Shown here in pieces: positions 28,405-38,195 of a stretch of DNA of 64,000 bases. Position numbers and translations under genes: made by a program. Source of the DNA: Actinomycetota bacterium. Its GTDB lineage: Bacteria; Actinomycetota; Actinomycetes; S36-B12. The notes under the pieces were generated by a model. The model saw nothing but the letters and a program-made list of their open reading frames with translations. It made no database searches and was not told the origin of the DNA. Each line of letters starts with the position of its first letter. Position 1 is the first letter of the stretch. The stretch spans positions 1-64,000 of the forward strand of contig JAFMFD010000005.1 of assembly GCA_017856385.1 (NCBI GenBank), in the 5' to 3' direction.

Positions 28405-28523
28405 CGACCGGTGGCGGTCTTCGATCGAGGCCCACGGGCGGCGCCCTGAGGGCGCTTCCGTAGGTCACTACCGAGGACCGACGACGGGCGCGCAGGTCGC
28501 GGCGCCCCGGATCCGGTTCGGAT
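28405..28523 (-). promoter_or_regulatory. Hairpin-rich pnp leader / rpsO-pnp intergenic region
   Basis: The 202-base gap between rpsO and pnp has no gene. Three stem-loops are visible: GACCG/CGGTC at 28406-28419, GCGCCC/GGGCGC with a 3-base loop at 28441-28455, and ATCCG/CGGAT at 28511-28523. In other bacteria this region is cut by an RNase III-type enzyme and represses pnp; that role here is inference. Confidence 0.45.
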
Positions 28524-28561
28524 GAGCGATCTTCAGTTGTGGTGGATCAGTGAGCGTGCTG

Positions 28562-28831
28562 TCAGCGACGCAGGCCGAGCTTCTCGATGATCGCCCGGTA
28601 ACGCTCGATGTCGGTCTTGGTGAGGTACTGCAGGAGCCGGCGACGCTGACCCACCAGGATCAGCAGGCCACGCCTGCTGTGGTGGTCGTGCTTGTGCTCC
28701 TTCAGGTGCTCGGTGAGGTCCGAGATGCGGCGCGTGAGAAGCGCGATCTGCACCTCGGGACTGCCGGTGTCCCCCGGCTTCGTGCCGTACTCGGCGATGA
28801 TCTGCTGCTTGGTGGCAGTGTCGAGTGACAT
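28562..28831 (-). CDS. rpsO: 30S ribosomal protein uS15
   Basis: 89 residues, exactly the family length. [20 protein letters not shown] and [20 protein letters not shown] are diagnostic; it binds 16S rRNA in the platform. The ATG at 28831 begins the conserved region; a longer upstream frame is not supported. A TACCCT box about 85 bases upstream could be the promoter. pnp follows, as in most bacteria. Confidence 0.97.
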   Translation of the reverse strand: MSLDTATKQQIIAEYGTKPGDTGSPEVQIALLTRRISDLTEHLKEHKHDHHSRRGLLILVGQRRRLLQYLTKTDIERYRAIIEKLGLRR

Positions 28832-28916
28832 GGTGGTTCCGTTCCTCGCCCGTCGGGCGGTCAAGAGGTCACGAATCGCAGCGCTGTGCCAGCCCCACGA
28901 CCGTCTGTGCTCCCTG

Positions 28917-28922
28917 AGGGTA
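28917..28922 (-). promoter_or_regulatory. Possible rpsO -10 box
   Basis: TACCCT on the minus strand, about 85 bases before the rpsO ATG, just downstream of the stem-loop ending the preceding gene. Confidence 0.3.
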
Positions 28923-28928
28923 CCAGCC

Positions 28929-28941
28929 GGGCGCGGCGCCC
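28929..28941 (-). terminator. Short GC stem-loop after the membrane protein gene
   Basis: GGGCG and CGCCC around a 3-base loop, 11 bases past the stop of the preceding gene. It is short and has no T-run. Confidence 0.35.
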
Positions 28942-28952
28942 CCTCATCCGCG

Positions 28953-30107
28953 TCAGGCCCCCTCGGCGCGCCGCGCCGCCACATACGCCCGTCGCACGTA
29001 CAGGGACGTCTCGAGGTCACGCCTGATGCGGTCGTAGAAGTGCTCGCGATAGGCCCCGTCCGTTGCCGTGTAGATCGTGACGTAGAAGCCGGCGAAGGCG
29101 CCGAGGAAGGCGGACACCCGCAGGAGCGGCGCGGTGATGCCGTGGTCGGGGCCCAGCGCAACGTACGTGACGACATCCTCCAGGCCGGCCAGCCAGGCCT
29201 GCTGCACCGACAGCGAGACGGCGATCGCGCCGAAGGTGACGAAGAACGCCCACACCACGACGGCGAACAGGGTGACCTGCACCAGCTGGGCGACGGTCAT
29301 CACCAGGCCGATGTTGCGACGCTGTCGGGGAGTCAGGGGAACCGGATCGCCCAGACCCGGGAGGCCGGGGGCGAGGGCCGCCATCGGCGTGCCCTGGCAC
29401 GCCGACACGACCTCGTCGTGCCCCGCCGAGGCCTCGATGAGCCTGACCTCGCCCGGGACCCGACCGACGACGAACGCCACGCCGAGGAAGGCGAACACTG
29501 CGATCACCAGCCACAGGCGCGGCGCCGACATGGTTCCGGCCACCTGCCAGACCTCGGTGTTGACGAACAGGAACGTGATGAAGAGCAGCATGAGCGGCAA
29601 GGCACGCGTGGCCAGTCGATACAGGTCGTAGACGCCACGGGTCGTGTAGCGGACCGCCCAGAACGTGAGCGGCAGGACGGCATAGCGCGTGACGACCCAG
29701 GCGATGGCCAGGAGGATGAGCGACTGGAACACGTAGCCGAGGCTGTCCTCGAGCGGCCCGTTGCTCACGATCACGACGAGGGCGGGGCCGACGACATAGG
29801 CGGCCAGGTAGGGCCAGGACACGCGCGTGGGAAGCGCCCACCAGGAGCGTCCCGCCCGCAGGTTCCGAGCCCCGTAGACCACCAACACGATCGCCGCGAA
29901 GCCGAGGCCCGCCAGGGACCACCACAGGCTGTCGAGCTGGACCGCCGCGAGCCCGACCTGGAGCAGGAAGGTGACAGCGAGGAACGGCGTCGCGCGCGTC
30001 CAGATATCGGTCGACGACCGGTAGTCCTCGACGAAGAACGGCAGGCCCCGTCGGATGAACCAGCGTTCGGTGGCCGGCAGTGCCGATGTCGCAGCTCCAG
30101 CGCTCAC
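28953..30107 (-). CDS. Multi-pass membrane protein of unknown function
   Basis: 384 residues with at least seven hydrophobic segments. The N-terminus [20 protein letters not shown] precedes the first TM, and the last 40 residues are basic and soluble. No transport or enzyme motif was recognised. The GTG overlaps the ribF stop by 4 bases (GTGA), so it is coupled to ribF. The longer upstream frame lies inside ribF in another phase and is rejected. Confidence 0.8.
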   Translation of the reverse strand: MSAGAATSALPATERWFIRRGLPFFVEDYRSSTDIWTRATPFLAVTFLLQVGLAAVQLDSLWWSLAGLGFAAIVLVVYGARNLRAGRSWWALPTRVSWPYLAAYVVGPALVVIVSNGPLEDSLGYVFQSLILLAIAWVVTRYAVLPLTFWAVRYTTRGVYDLYRLATRALPLMLLFITFLFVNTEVWQVAGTMSAPRLWLVIAVFAFLGVAFVVGRVPGEVRLIEASAGHDEVVSACQGTPMAALAPGLPGLGDPVPLTPRQRRNIGLVMTVAQLVQVTLFAVVVWAFFVTFGAIAVSLSVQQAWLAGLEDVVTYVALGPDHGITAPLLRVSAFLGAFAGFYVTIYTATDGAYREHFYDRIRRDLETSLYVRRAYVAARRAEGA

Positions 30108-31006
30108 GGCCGGTCCACCGCCAGCGCGGCAGCCGCCTGCTGCACGTCCTGCCCCATCTGCTCGATCAGGGCCGGGACATCCGCGAACGTGGCCTGCCCG
30201 CGCAGCCTCGCCACGAACTCGACGGTGACGGGCTGCCCGTAGAGGTCGAGGTCGTCGCGGCCGAGGACGTAGGACTCGACGCGCCGCTCCGCCCCGTCGA
30301 ACTGGGGGTTGGTGCCCACCGAGATCGCGGCCGGGAGGCGGAACCCGGCATGCACCAGCCAGCCCGCGTACACCCCGTCGGCGGGGATCGTGGCGGGGTA
30401 GTCCCACGCGAGGTTCGCGGTCGGGTAGCCGAGCTCCCGGCCGCGGTGGTCGCCGTGCACGACGACCCCGTCGATCGCATACCGGCGCCCCAAGGCGTGG
30501 GTCGCCGCAGCAACGTCGCCGTCGGTGACCATGGCGCGGATTGAGGTGGACGACCAGCGCGCGTCGCGCTCCCCGGCCAGCGGCACGGCATGAACTTCGA
30601 AGCCCGATGCCGCCCCGGCCTCGCGCAGGGAGGCGACGGTGCCCGCGGCGCGCTTGCCGAAGCGGAAGTCCTCCCCCACGACGACGGCCTGCGCGCCGAG
30701 CCTGCCCACCAGCTCCGATTCGATGAACTGCTCCGGCGTCAGTTCCGCGATCGCGGAGTCGAAGCCGAGCACGTCGACGACGTCCGCTCCCGCCTCCTCG
30801 AGCAGGCGCACGCGCAGTGCTCGACTGGCCAGCGAGGTCGGTACGCGCCCGGGATCGACCACCGCCATCGGATGCGGATCGAAGGTCACGGCCACGAGGG
30901 GCAGGCCCAACTCATCGGCGACGCGGCGTCCCTCGGACAGCAGGATGCGGTGCCCTCGGTGGACCCCGTCGAACACGCCGATGCACAGCACCGAACCCCT
31001 GCTCAC
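30104..31006 (-). CDS. ribF: Bifunctional riboflavin kinase / FMN adenylyltransferase
   Basis: 300 residues. The N-terminal FAD synthetase domain has the nucleotidyltransferase motif GVFDGVHRGHR, and the C-terminal riboflavin kinase domain includes GHRGRELGYPTANLA-like and VGTNPQFDGAERRVESYVL segments. It makes FMN then FAD. The GTG start follows a TAGGGT box by 6 bases. No FMN riboswitch was seen upstream. Confidence 0.95.
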   Translation of the reverse strand: MSRGSVLCIGVFDGVHRGHRILLSEGRRVADELGLPLVAVTFDPHPMAVVDPGRVPTSLASRALRVRLLEEAGADVVDVLGFDSAIAELTPEQFIESELVGRLGAQAVVVGEDFRFGKRAAGTVASLREAGAASGFEVHAVPLAGERDARWSSTSIRAMVTDGDVAAATHALGRRYAIDGVVVHGDHRGRELGYPTANLAWDYPATIPADGVYAGWLVHAGFRLPAAISVGTNPQFDGAERRVESYVLGRDDLDLYGQPVTVEFVARLRGQATFADVPALIEQMGQDVQQAAAALAVDRP

Positions 31007-31012
31007 GCGACC

Positions 31013-31018
31013 ACCCTA
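31013..31018 (-). promoter_or_regulatory. ribF -10 box (leaderless)
   Basis: TAGGGT on the minus strand ends 6 bases before the GTG at 31006, in the gap after truB. Confidence 0.5.
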
Positions 31019-31028
31019 GAGGCGCTCC

Positions 31029-31928
31029 TCACGGCTGGAACACCGCACGGTAGGCGGGCCCACGGTCACCTGGGCCGATGAGCGCGACGAGGTCTTCGTC
31101 GGGTCCGACGACGGCGGTCACGTCGACGACCTCGTCATGGATGACCTGCGCGGGCGGACGCCCATTGACCAGCCAGTCGCGAGCTGGTGCGTCGACCGTG
31201 ATCACGGGGAAGGCCCGGTGCACCGCGCGGCCGAGGTCGATGACGTACCCCGACGGATCGTCCGCCGCGTCCAGCGCATCCCACGCCACCGCGTCGGCGA
31301 TCGTCCACGGGCCCGAGCGCACGCGTTGCAGCTGCGTGAGGTGACCGCCGACTCCCAGCCCGGAGCCGAGGTCCCGCGCAAGGGCCCGCACGTAGGTCCC
31401 GGCGCTGCAGGCGACGTGCACGTCGACATCGATGGTCCCGGACGACCGTCGGATGGCGGTCACGTCGAAGCGCTCGACGACGACCTCGCGCGCCGCCAGC
31501 TGCACGTCCTCGCCGGCGCGGACGCGGGCGTGGGCGCGGCGGCCGTCGACCTTGACCGCACTCACCGCGGTCGGCACCTGCGAGATCGGGCCGGTGAGCC
31601 GGGCCACCTCGGCGCGGATCTGCTCATCGGTCACGGCGGCGAGCCGCGAGGGGTCCGCGTGGGAGAGCGGCTCCCCCTCGCGATCGTCCGTCACCGTGCT
31701 GGACCCCAGCCGGATGGTGGCCGTGTACTCCTTGTCGTGCGCGGTCAGGTGCCCCAGCAGGCGCGTGCCGCGACCGATGCCGATGACCAGCACGCCGGTG
31801 GCCATCGGGTCCAGGGTGCCTGCGTGGCCCACTCGGCGGGTGCCCAGGAGCCGCCGGACCCGCGTGACGACGCCGTGCGAGGTGATCCCCGGCGGCTTGT
31901 CGAGGACCAGGAGCCCCGATTCACTCAC
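31029..31928 (-). CDS. truB: tRNA pseudouridine(55) synthase TruB
   Basis: 299 residues. LLVLDKPPGITSHGVVTRVR and HAGTLDPMATGVL carry the KP motif and the catalytic aspartate (Asp40). It makes pseudouridine 55 in the T-loop of tRNAs. The start overlaps the rbfA stop by 4 bases. It is the distal gene of the nusA-infB-rbfA series. Confidence 0.95.
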   Translation of the reverse strand: MSESGLLVLDKPPGITSHGVVTRVRRLLGTRRVGHAGTLDPMATGVLVIGIGRGTRLLGHLTAHDKEYTATIRLGSSTVTDDREGEPLSHADPSRLAAVTDEQIRAEVARLTGPISQVPTAVSAVKVDGRRAHARVRAGEDVQLAAREVVVERFDVTAIRRSSGTIDVDVHVACSAGTYVRALARDLGSGLGVGGHLTQLQRVRSGPWTIADAVAWDALDAADDPSGYVIDLGRAVHRAFPVITVDAPARDWLVNGRPPAQVIHDEVVDVTAVVGPDEDLVALIGPGDRGPAYRAVFQP

Positions 31929-32362
31929 CCCTGCGACTGCTCCTCGGCATCGTGCCAGTACGGATCGGCGTCGCCCGCGAACGTGGCATGCGCTGCCTGC
32001 TCATGGACGGCGGCGTCGGCCTCGGCGGCCTGGCGCAGAAGGTCCTCCAGGTGCCGCGCGTTCTCCGGCACGGCGTCGGGGACGAAGGCCAGGGTCGGGG
32101 TGAACTTGATGCCGGTCTGGCGCCCCACCTCGGAGCGCAGGATGCCCGTTGCGGACGCGAGCGCCGCAGCCGTGTCAGCCTGCGCGACCTCGTCACCGAG
32201 CACGGTGTAGAACACCGAGGCCTCGCGCAGGTCGGGCGTGACCCGTACATCGGTGATGGTCACGAATCCCAGCCGCGGGTCCTTGATCCGCAGCTCGAGG
32301 GACTCGGCGATGATCACCTTGATGCGGTCGGCCAGCTTTCGCTGGCGTGCCTCGCTGGCCAT
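31925..32362 (-). CDS. rbfA: 30S ribosome-binding factor RbfA
   Basis: 145 residues with a KH-like fold: RQRKLADRIKVIIAESLELR, then DPRLGFVTITDVRVTPDLRE and ASVFYTVLG. It assists late maturation of the 30S subunit. The C-terminal 35 residues are acidic and probably disordered. It starts one base after the infB stop and overlaps truB by 4 bases. Confidence 0.95.
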   Translation of the reverse strand: MASEARQRKLADRIKVIIAESLELRIKDPRLGFVTITDVRVTPDLREASVFYTVLGDEVAQADTAAALASATGILRSEVGRQTGIKFTPTLAFVPDAVPENARHLEDLLRQAAEADAAVHEQAAHATFAGDADPYWHDAEEQSQG

Positions 32363-32363
32363 G

Positions 32364-35111
32364 TCACGCCTTCCGCGGCTTCTCGCGCATCTCGTAGGTC
32401 TCGATCACGTCGTCGACCTTGAGATCCTGGAAGGTGCCGAGGTTGATGCCGCACTCGAAGCCCTCGCGCACGTCGGTGACGTCGTCCTTGAAACGGCGCA
32501 GCCCGGCGATGGTCAGGCCATCGGCGACGACCGCGCCGTCGCGGACCAGGCGAGCCTTGGCGTTGCGGCGCACCTCCCCGGACTGGACGAGGCAGCCGGC
32601 GATCGTGCCGAACTTGCTGGACTTGAAGACTTCGCGGACCTCCGCCATGCCGAGCTGAACCTCCTCGAACTCGGGCTTGAGCATCCCGCGGAGCGCCGCC
32701 TCGACCTCCTCGATGGCCTGGTAGATGACGCTGTAGTAGCGGACGTCGACGCCCTCCTCGGCCGCGAGCTCGGCGACCTTGCCCTCCGGGCGCACGTTGA
32801 AGCCGATGATGACCGCCTTGGACGCGCTCGCCAGTGTGACGTCGTTCTTGTTGATGGCGCCCACGCCGCGATGGATGACGCGCAGGTTCACCTCGTCCCC
32901 GACGTCGATCTTGAGCAGGGCATCCTCGAGCGCCTCCACCGAGCCGGACACATCGCCCTTGATGATGAGCGTGAGCTCGGCGACCTCGCCCTTCTCGAGG
33001 GACTCCAGGAAGTCCTCGAGCGACCGCTTGACGCGGTTTCGGGCCAGCAGGGCATTGCGCTCGCGCGCCTGGCGCGTCTGCGCGATCTGCCGGGCCACGC
33101 GATCCTCGGGAACGACCATGAAGGAGTCGCCCGCACCGGGGACCGACGTGAGGCCCAGCACCTGCACCGGCATCGAAGGGCCGGCCTCCTCGACCGGGTT
33201 GCCGTCGTCGTCGAGCATCGCGCGAACGCGGCCGAAGGCGTCGCCCGCGACGATCGAGTCGCCGGGGCGCAGCGTCCCGCGCTGGACCAGCACGGTCGCC
33301 ACCGGGCCACGGCCGCGGTCGAGGTGCGCCTCGATCGCGACGCCCTGCGCGTCCTGATCGGGATTGGCCCGCAGATCGAGGGCGGCATCCGCAGTGAGCA
33401 GGACCGCCTCGAGCAGCTCCTCGAGTCCGGTCCCCTGCTTGGCGGACACGTCGACGAACATCGTGTCGCCTCCGTACTCCTCCGCCACGAGCCCGTACTC
33501 GGTCAGCTGACCGCGCACCTTGGCCGGGTCGGCACCCTCCTTGTCGACCTTGTTGACGGCGACGACGATGGGCACCCCCGCTGCCTGGGCGTGGTTGAGC
33601 GCCTCGATCGTCTGCGGCTTGACGCCGTCGTCGGCAGCGACGACGAGGATCGAGATATCGGTGACCTGAGCACCTCGTGCGCGCATGGCGGTGAACGCCT
33701 CGTGACCGGGCGTGTCGATGAAGGTGATGCGCCGCTCGGTGCCGTCGGCGGTCACGGTGCCCACCTGGTACGCGCCGATGTGCTGCGTGATGCCGCCGGC
33801 CTCGCCGCTCACCACGTTGGTCGACCGGATCGCGTCGAGCAACTTGGTCTTGCCGTGGTCGACGTGACCCATGACGGTGACGACCGGCGGACGGATCTCA
33901 AGGTCCTCGTCCTCGCCCTCATGGCCGCCGAACTCCAGGTCGAAGGACTCCAGCAGCTCGCGGTCCTCGTCCTCCGGCGAGACCACCTGGACGTCGTAGT
34001 TCAGCTCCGTGCCGAGAAGCAGCAGGGTGTCGTCGTCGATCGACTGGGTGGCCGTCACCATCTCGCCCAGGCCGATGAGCACCTTGACGAGATCAGCCGG
34101 CATGGCGTCGATCTTCTCCGCGAAGTCCGTCAGGCTCGCACCACGGGGCAGGCGGACGACCTCGCCGCCGCCACGCTTGATGCGCACGCCGTCCATGACG
34201 GGCGCCTGCATGTTGTCGAACTCCTGGCGCTTCGCGCGCTTGGACTTGCGGCCGCGCGAGGGGCGACCCCCGGGCTTGCCGAACGCGCCGGCCGTAGTGC
34301 CGCGTCCGCCCGGTGCACCGGGCCGACCCCCGAAGCCGCCGCGCGGCGGAGCGCCCGGCCCGCCGAGGCCGCCGGGACCACCGGGGCCGCCGGGCCCGCC
34401 GCGGCCCGGCGCAGGTCCGCGGCCGTACGCGCCCGGACCACCCGGACCACGCCCCGGGCCACCCGGACCACCCGGACCACGACCAGGGCCACCCGGACCA
34501 CGGCCGGGGCCACCCGGGCCTCCCGGACCGGCGGGTCGGCCGGGCCGGGGCGGCATCATGCCCGGATTGGGCCGGGGAGCGCCGGGCACGGACGGCGCGG
34601 GACGGCCCATGCCGGTGCCCGGGCCAGAGCTGAAGGGATTGTTGCCGGGGCGGGGTCCGGTCGGGCGGCCCATGCCGGTGCCTGCGCCGAACGGATTGTT
34701 GCCCGGGCGGGGTCCGGCGGGCCGGGGCCCGGCCGGACGCGGTCCCGCATCGCCCGGCGCCGCGGACTCGGCAGCCGGGGCGGCGGGTGCAGCAGGTGGC
34801 GCAGCCGGCGGGGGCGCGGCAGGCGGGGTCGGAGCAGGCTCGGCAGCGGCCGGAGCAGCGGCCATCGGGGCTTCGGCCTCGGCGGCGGGGGCAGCCTTCT
34901 TCGCCGCGGGCTTGGCCGCCGGCTTCTTCGCAGGTGCCTCCCCGGCCGCCGGCGGCGGGGGCATGGCCTCCCGGAGTCGACGGGCCACGGGGGCCTCGAC
35001 CGTCGATGAGGCGGACTTGACGAATTCGCCGAGCTCGGCGAGCTTGGCCAGCACGTCCTTGCTGCTTACCCCGAACTCCTTGGCGAGTTCATGGACCCGA
35101 ACCTTCGACAC
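32364..35111 (-). CDS. infB: Translation initiation factor IF-2
   Basis: 915 residues. An N-terminal IF2_N subdomain ([20 protein letters not shown]) is followed by a very long Ala/Lys and then Gly/Pro/Arg-rich region (about 75-290). Next come a second IF2_N domain, the GTPase domain with G1 [12 protein letters not shown] near residue 420, and the IF2 C-domains that bind initiator tRNA. The GTG start has an AGGAGAG ribosome-binding site 14 bases below a strong hairpin in the ylxR-infB gap. Confidence 0.97.
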   Translation of the reverse strand: MSKVRVHELAKEFGVSSKDVLAKLAELGEFVKSASSTVEAPVARRLREAMPPPPAAGEAPAKKPAAKPAAKKAAPAAEAEAPMAAAPAAAEPAPTPPAAPPPAAPPAAPAAPAAESAAPGDAGPRPAGPRPAGPRPGNNPFGAGTGMGRPTGPRPGNNPFSSGPGTGMGRPAPSVPGAPRPNPGMMPPRPGRPAGPGGPGGPGRGPGGPGRGPGGPGGPGRGPGGPGAYGRGPAPGRGGPGGPGGPGGLGGPGAPPRGGFGGRPGAPGGRGTTAGAFGKPGGRPSRGRKSKRAKRQEFDNMQAPVMDGVRIKRGGGEVVRLPRGASLTDFAEKIDAMPADLVKVLIGLGEMVTATQSIDDDTLLLLGTELNYDVQVVSPEDEDRELLESFDLEFGGHEGEDEDLEIRPPVVTVMGHVDHGKTKLLDAIRSTNVVSGEAGGITQHIGAYQVGTVTADGTERRITFIDTPGHEAFTAMRARGAQVTDISILVVAADDGVKPQTIEALNHAQAAGVPIVVAVNKVDKEGADPAKVRGQLTEYGLVAEEYGGDTMFVDVSAKQGTGLEELLEAVLLTADAALDLRANPDQDAQGVAIEAHLDRGRGPVATVLVQRGTLRPGDSIVAGDAFGRVRAMLDDDGNPVEEAGPSMPVQVLGLTSVPGAGDSFMVVPEDRVARQIAQTRQARERNALLARNRVKRSLEDFLESLEKGEVAELTLIIKGDVSGSVEALEDALLKIDVGDEVNLRVIHRGVGAINKNDVTLASASKAVIIGFNVRPEGKVAELAAEEGVDVRYYSVIYQAIEEVEAALRGMLKPEFEEVQLGMAEVREVFKSSKFGTIAGCLVQSGEVRRNAKARLVRDGAVVADGLTIAGLRRFKDDVTDVREGFECGINLGTFQDLKVDDVIETYEMREKPRKA
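34312..34560. repeat. Gly-Pro-Arg coding repeats in infB
   Basis: Degenerate short repeats of GGCCCGGGA-like units on the minus strand encode [10 protein letters not shown]-type runs in the IF-2 linker. Low-complexity linkers at this place are usual for actinobacterial IF-2. Confidence 0.7.
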
Positions 35112-35125
35112 GACTCTCCTGTCTT

Positions 35126-35149
35126 GGTCCGGGCAGGGTGCTCCGGACC
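35126..35149 (-). promoter_or_regulatory. Hairpin between ylxR and infB
   Basis: Perfect 7-base arms GGTCCGG and CCGGACC with a 10-base loop end 14 bases before the infB start, just above its ribosome-binding site. It could act as an attenuator or processing site within the nusA-infB transcript. Confidence 0.45.
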
Positions 35150-35184
35150 GTCAGTGCACGCGATACACGTTCATGCTCGCGGGC

Positions 35185-35553
35185 TCATGGGGTGTTCATC
35201 CTCGAACTCCCGGTCGGCTCATGCGGCGCAGAGCGCCCATCCTCCCCGACGGCGGTCGCCGCCGGGGCCATGCCCATCTCCACGAGCTCTCGCAGGTCGG
35301 CCAGGTCCAGCGGACCGGGCACCCGCAGGGCCCGCGGGAACGCGCCCGAGCGCTCGGCGCGTGCCAGGCACGACGCTCGAGGGTGCAGGTGCGCTCCGCG
35401 GCCGGGGAGTCGGCGGGCCGGGTCGGGGATGACCCGTCCGGCGTTCGCGACCACCCGGACCAGTTCGGACACATCGTCCCGTTGGCGGCAGCCGACGCAG
35501 GTGCGCTGGCGGCCGGACGGTACGACGTGGGCCGAGTGTACCCCTCCGCTCAC
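35185..35553 (-). CDS. YlxR/RnpM family RNA-binding protein
   Basis: Up to 122 residues. [19 protein letters not shown] and the [19 protein letters not shown] segment define the YlxR (DUF448) family, recently linked to RNase P modulation. The annotated GTG overlaps the nusA stop (GTGA); a start about 10 codons later is also possible. It sits between nusA and infB as in most Gram-positive bacteria. The C-terminal tail after the family domain is variable. Confidence 0.88.
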   Translation of the reverse strand: MSGGVHSAHVVPSGRQRTCVGCRQRDDVSELVRVVANAGRVIPDPARRLPGRGAHLHPRASCLARAERSGAFPRALRVPGPLDLADLRELVEMGMAPAATAVGEDGRSAPHEPTGSSRMNTP

Positions 35554-36587
35554 CCGCGGTCGTCCACCGCGGTGCCGCCGTCCGCCGCCGCCGCCGGATT
35601 CGGCCCGCCGCCCGACGGCGCCGGGGCGGTGTCAGGCCGGATGTCGATGCGCCAGCCGGTCAGCCGCGCCGCCAGGCGGGCGTTCTGGCCCTCGCGGCCG
35701 ATGGCCAAGGAGAGCTGGTAGTCCGGAACCAGGACCCGTGCTGCCCGTGCGGTGGGATCGACGATCTGGACGGCCGTGACCCGGGCCGGCGACAGGGCGT
35801 GAGCGATCATCTCCGCCGGGTCTTCGCTGGTGTCGACGATGTCGATCTTCTCCCCGTGGAGTTCCGCCATGACCTGGCGCACCCGCTGCCCCATCGGACC
35901 GATGCAGGCCCCCTTCGCATTGACCCCGGGCACGGTCGACCGCACGGCGATCTTGGTGCGGTGCCCCGCTTCGCGGGCGACCGCGGTGATCTCGACCGTG
36001 CCGTCGGCGATCTCCGGCACCTCGAGGGCGAACAGCCGTCGCACGAGGTTCGGGTGCGTGCGCGACAGGGTCACCTGCGGGCCCTTGAACCCCTTGCGGA
36101 CTCCGGTGACCACGCACTTCAGCCGCGTGCCGTGCACGTAGGACTCCCCCGGGACCTGCTCCTCCGGTGGCAGGTTCGCCTCGATCTTGCCGATGTCGAC
36201 CCGGACCATGCGCGGATTGCTCGACTGCTGGACGACACCGGACACCAGGTCGCCCTCGCGGCCGGTGAACTCGTTCAGTGTCACGTCACCCTCGGCCTCG
36301 CGCAGCCGGCCGAGCAGTACCTGCTTGGCCGTCGTGGCCGCGATACGTCCGAATCCCTCGGGGGTGTCGTCGTACTCCTCGACGATCGCGCCGTCGTCAT
36401 CGGTTCGGGCCGCCCACACGGTCACGTGCCCGGTCTTGCGGTCGACCGTGACGCGCGACACCGCGGCTGCGCCCTCGGTGCGCTGGTAGGCCACCAGGAG
36501 CGCCTGCTCGATGCTCTCGACCACCAGGTCCAGCGAGAGATCCTTCTCCCGGACGAGGGCCTTCAGTGCAGTGACGTCGATGTCCAT
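35550..36587 (-). CDS. nusA: Transcription termination/antitermination factor NusA
   Basis: 345 residues with an N-terminal RNA-polymerase-binding domain, S1 ([20 protein letters not shown]) and two KH domains ([39 protein letters not shown]). The C-terminal acidic repeats of the E. coli protein are absent, as is usual in actinobacteria. The ATG shares one base with the rimP stop (TGATG). Confidence 0.96.
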   Translation of the reverse strand: MDIDVTALKALVREKDLSLDLVVESIEQALLVAYQRTEGAAAVSRVTVDRKTGHVTVWAARTDDDGAIVEEYDDTPEGFGRIAATTAKQVLLGRLREAEGDVTLNEFTGREGDLVSGVVQQSSNPRMVRVDIGKIEANLPPEEQVPGESYVHGTRLKCVVTGVRKGFKGPQVTLSRTHPNLVRRLFALEVPEIADGTVEITAVAREAGHRTKIAVRSTVPGVNAKGACIGPMGQRVRQVMAELHGEKIDIVDTSEDPAEMIAHALSPARVTAVQIVDPTARAARVLVPDYQLSLAIGREGQNARLAARLTGWRIDIRPDTAPAPSGGGPNPAAAADGGTAVDDRG

Positions 36588-37111
36588 CAGGTCGCCTCCC
36601 CTTCACTGTCGTCGATAGCGGTGTCGGCCTCTTTGCGATCGAACTCGACCTGCACCACGGCCCTGGTGATCGATGCCCTCGCGAGTTCCACGACCTCACC
36701 GTCGACAGTCATACGCACGGTCGCGCCGTCGGCCGACACGACATCCTCAGGGGGCGTGACGATGCGCCCCACGACCTCGGTGCCGTCCGCCATGACGACG
36801 CGAACGAGGCGCCCCGCCGCACGCCGCCAGTGGCGGGGATCGGTGAGCGGCCGATCCACGCCCGGCGACGACACCTCCAGCACATACGGGCCGGGGACAG
36901 CCGCGGCGAGGGGCCCATTCTCGAGCAGGTCGCCGACCATGCGGCTCACCTCGGCCACCGCATCCAAATCGATGCCGCCGTCGCGATCCACGATGACCCG
37001 GACCACGTGGCGACGGCCGGAGCGCTGGACGGTGACGTCCTCGACATCGAACCCGCGGGCCTCGAGCGGGCCGGTCAGGCCCTCGCGGATCACGTCTGCT
37101 GAAGCGTCCAT
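36587..37111 (-). CDS. rimP: Ribosome maturation factor RimP
   Basis: 174 residues. [20 protein letters not shown] and [20 protein letters not shown] are the RimP signatures. It is needed for 30S assembly. The ATG at 37111 has a GGGAG ribosome-binding site; a longer frame upstream would run into the divergent lipoprotein gene and is rejected. It heads the rimP-nusA-ylxR-infB-rbfA-truB series. Confidence 0.95.
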   Translation of the reverse strand: MDASADVIREGLTGPLEARGFDVEDVTVQRSGRRHVVRVIVDRDGGIDLDAVAEVSRMVGDLLENGPLAAAVPGPYVLEVSSPGVDRPLTDPRHWRRAAGRLVRVVMADGTEVVGRIVTPPEDVVSADGATVRMTVDGEVVELARASITRAVVQVEFDRKEADTAIDDSEGEAT

Positions 37112-37226
37112 GGCTCCCGATCCTGCGGTCCGATTGTGAGGTGCGATTGTCACTGCTGGCAGGGGCCCAACCGGGGGATGGGCTCGTTCCCGGCAGCACT
37201 GTACCGAGGCGTGCCATCCTTGGTAC

Positions 37227-37733
37227 ATGCCCGACCGCGAGCACCTCCTGCGGATCACCCGGCGCCGCGGGCTCGGCCTGGTCGCCCTGCTCGCCCCCGC
37301 ATCCGTGCTGGCCGCCTGCTCGAGCGAGCCTCCGCCCGACGTGGCCGCGACCCCGACCGCCGCCCCCGAGCCCGACGTGCGCCAGCGCGCAGCGCTGGAC
37401 GAGGTCGGCCTCATCGCCCTTTACGACTCCGTGCTCGCGTCGCTGCCTGACGCCGATGAGCGCCGCCGGGCCCCGCTGCGCGAACTGAGAGAACAGCACG
37501 TGGCCCACCGCGACGCCCTCGACCCCGACGCCGTCGCCGCGTCCGTCGTTGAGCCCGGCGACGGCGAGCCGGTGGCACCCGGACTGACGGACCTCGCCGA
37601 TGCCGAGCGCCAGGCGGTGAAACAGCGCATCAGGTCGTGCGTGGATGCGACCGATGAGCAGACCGCGCGCCTGCTCGCCCTCATCGCCGCGTCGGAGGCA
37701 TCGCACGTGCCCGCGGTGCGGGGCCTGCTGTGA
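37227..37733 (+). CDS. Alanine-rich lipoprotein of unknown function
   Basis: 168 residues. A twin-arginine-like RRRGLGLVALLAPASVLAAC signal peptide ends in a lipobox with Cys31. The mature region is helical and acidic with no recognised domain. It is coupled to the following DUF4439 gene by a GTGA overlap, and the pair sits beside rimP in other actinobacteria, suggesting joint action at the membrane. A CATCCT sequence 6 bases before the ATG is a weaker version of the leaderless -10. Confidence 0.82.
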   Translation: MPDREHLLRITRRRGLGLVALLAPASVLAACSSEPPPDVAATPTAAPEPDVRQRAALDEVGLIALYDSVLASLPDADERRRAPLRELREQHVAHRDALDPDAVAASVVEPGDGEPVAPGLTDLADAERQAVKQRIRSCVDATDEQTARLLALIAASEASHVPAVRGLL

Positions 37734-38170
37734 CCCCGGCGGAGGCCTGGGCCGCCGTGGTCGCGGGCGAGGATGCCGCGATCTACGCGTACCAGGTCGC
37801 TGGAGGCCGGGTGGCCGCAAGCGACCGGAGGGCTGCACGAGCCGGCCTCGACGCGCATCGCCAGCGCCGGACCCGCGCCGCCGCGCTCCTCGAGCAGGCG
37901 GGGGGCGAGCAGCCTGCCGGGGATTCCTCGTACGCGCTTCCCGACAGCGTGGCCCGGCCCCGGGGCGCCCGGCGCCTCATGGCCGACGTCGACCTCGCCC
38001 TGGTGCCCGTGTACGCCGATGCGGCGGGTGCCGCACAGGGCGACGATCGACGATGGGCCGCGCGCGCTGCCGCGGACTGCGCGACAAGCGCGATGGCGTG
38101 GGGAGCGAGCGCGCAGGCCTTTCCGGCCGGACCGACCGCCTACGCCTTTCCGGCCGGACCGACCGCCTAG
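37730..38170 (+). CDS. DUF4439 ferritin-like domain protein
   Basis: 146 residues. WAAVVAGEDAAIYAYQVAGG and a second helix pair with DVDLALVPVYADAAG fit DUF4439, a ferritin-like four-helix family of unknown role. Metal-binding residues are not certain. The GTG start overlaps the lipoprotein stop. The last nine codons are an exact tandem duplicate in which the first copy's stop position reads TAC, so the protein is nine residues longer than its apparent ancestor. Confidence 0.85.
   Translation: MTPAEAWAAVVAGEDAAIYAYQVAGGRVAASDRRAARAGLDAHRQRRTRAAALLEQAGGEQPAGDSSYALPDSVARPRGARRLMADVDLALVPVYADAAGAAQGDDRRWAARAAADCATSAMAWGASAQAFPAGPTAYAFPAGPTA
38117..38170. repeat. 27-bp tandem duplication at the DUF4439 3' end
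   Basis: Two 27-base copies encode AFPAGPTA followed by Tyr (TAC) in the first copy and stop (TAG) in the second. They differ only at the last base. Confidence 0.9.
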
Positions 38171-38195
38171 GCCCGCGTCGGCATCGACGTGCGCG

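Noticed and set aside
26080-28449. 789-codon plus-strand open frame
   Set aside because: Antisense to pnp and the M16 peptidase; shadow of codon bias.
28441-28455. Stem-loop as rpsO terminator
   Set aside because: It lies over 100 bases past the rpsO stop, has no T-run, and pnp follows on the same strand, so a leader role is likelier than termination.
30941-31028. FMN riboswitch before ribF
   Set aside because: The gap to truB is only 22 bases and the start appears leaderless; there is no room for the aptamer.
34312-34560. Regular short repeats resembling a CRISPR or satellite array
   Set aside because: They are in-frame Gly/Pro/Arg codons of the IF-2 linker, with no uniform repeat-spacer structure.
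32238-35009. 923-codon plus-strand open frame
   Set aside because: Lies entirely antisense to infB; no recognisable domain, skewed composition (Leu/Arg/His/Asp).
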